In this document: in pieces, positions 63,948 through 64,000 of the stretch
How the letters are laid out: each line of letters starts with the position of its first letter
How positions within the stretch are numbered: position 1 is the first letter of the stretch
From: Winogradskyella sp. J14-2
GTDB taxonomy: Bacteria; Bacteroidota; Bacteroidia; Flavobacteriales; Flavobacteriaceae
Reading direction: 5' to 3'
DNA length: 64,000 bases
NCBI RefSeq assembly: GCF_001971725.1
Contig: NZ_CP019388.1
Span: 868,001-932,000 of the forward strand
Notes under the pieces: model-generated
Seen by the model: only the letters and a program-made list of their open reading frames with translations
The model's database searches: none
What the model was told of the DNA's origin: nothing
Program-made: the position numbers and the translations under genes

Positions 63948-64000
63948 AATTTAGTTTGTACGCTACAATTGAATGATTAATGGTTTGGCTATCCCAAAAA

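Noticed and set aside
1..64000. Defence system, prophage, integrative element or insertion sequence
   Set aside because: No integrase, transposase, restriction enzyme, helicase-nuclease set, phage structural gene or tRNA-associated direct repeat was found; the polysaccharide locus is the only accessory region.

Overview
The window is AT-rich chromosomal DNA from a bacterium of the family Flavobacteriaceae (Bacteroidota), probably a marine or environmental member. This rests on several things seen in the sequence: upstream boxes of the Bacteroidota type (TTG/TTTG, about 19 bases, TAnnTTTG), lipoproteins with Asp/Glu-rich residues after the lipobox cysteine, a long SecA of 1119 residues, DUF2911, fasciclin and YwqK-type proteins, and dispersed palindromic intergenic repeats built from arms such as GTCAGTTCGAGTG and TATCGAGAAC. 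No rRNA, tRNA, CRISPR array, transposase, integrase or phage gene was recognised.

Bases 1025-32555 (all minus strand) form one surface-polysaccharide locus of 29 genes, nearly all overlapping or separated by a few bases, with a good promoter in front (32578-32608). Reading in transcription order it encodes: an outer-membrane export lipoprotein (Wza type); a Wzc-type chain-length regulator/tyrosine kinase ending in a (Tyr-Gly)8 tail; a small initiating sugar-phosphate transferase; a UDP-HexNAc 6-dehydrogenase and 4-epimerase pair; another SDR epimerase/dehydratase; an ABC-2 exporter (Wzm/Wzt type); two sulfotransferases; a series of GT2 and GT4 glycosyltransferases; a pyruvyltransferase; a SAM-dependent methyltransferase-like protein; the complete sialic-acid set NeuA, NeuB, NeuC with an embedded TylF-type methyltransferase; an unclassified GT-B-like protein; more glycosyltransferases; a Wzy/WaaL-type membrane protein; and a second, full-length initiating transferase. 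The predicted product is an acidic glycan carrying a nonulosonic acid, HexNAc-uronic acid, and probably sulfate, pyruvate and methyl groups. Upstream of base 1022 a 5'-truncated DUF4105 membrane protein converges on the locus.

Bases 32659-42621 (plus strand) hold housekeeping genes: an ABC-F ATPase, an O-methyltransferase-like protein, a LolD-type ATPase, cob(I)alamin adenosyltransferase, a DUF2795 protein, SecA, a TonB C-terminal protein and a small lipoprotein. Bases 42638-46176 (minus) carry an M23 peptidase and an ECF sigma factor, putative anti-sigma and DUF4097-like operon, whose last protein has an unusual proline-rich plus Trp-repeat helical insert. Bases 46451-51229 (plus) carry DUF2911, MeaB, and a dolichyl-phosphate-sugar-synthase-like, tandem LAB_N and ArnT-like trio that looks like a lipid-linked sugar transfer module. 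Bases 51367-59626 (minus) carry PAP2 phosphatase, MATE transporter, a nitronate-monooxygenase, His-rich DUF4198, HupE and membrane-protein cluster (probable metal handling), and MnmA. The window ends with a YwqK-type protein, a two-domain fasciclin lipoprotein and YidC.

The intergenic gaps around 34.5, 36.9, 37.4, 40.9, 51.3, 52.3-52.6, 58.1-58.4 and 59.7 kb are filled by dispersed palindromic repeats. Two copies 6 kb apart align without gaps over 153 bases with about 12 differences.
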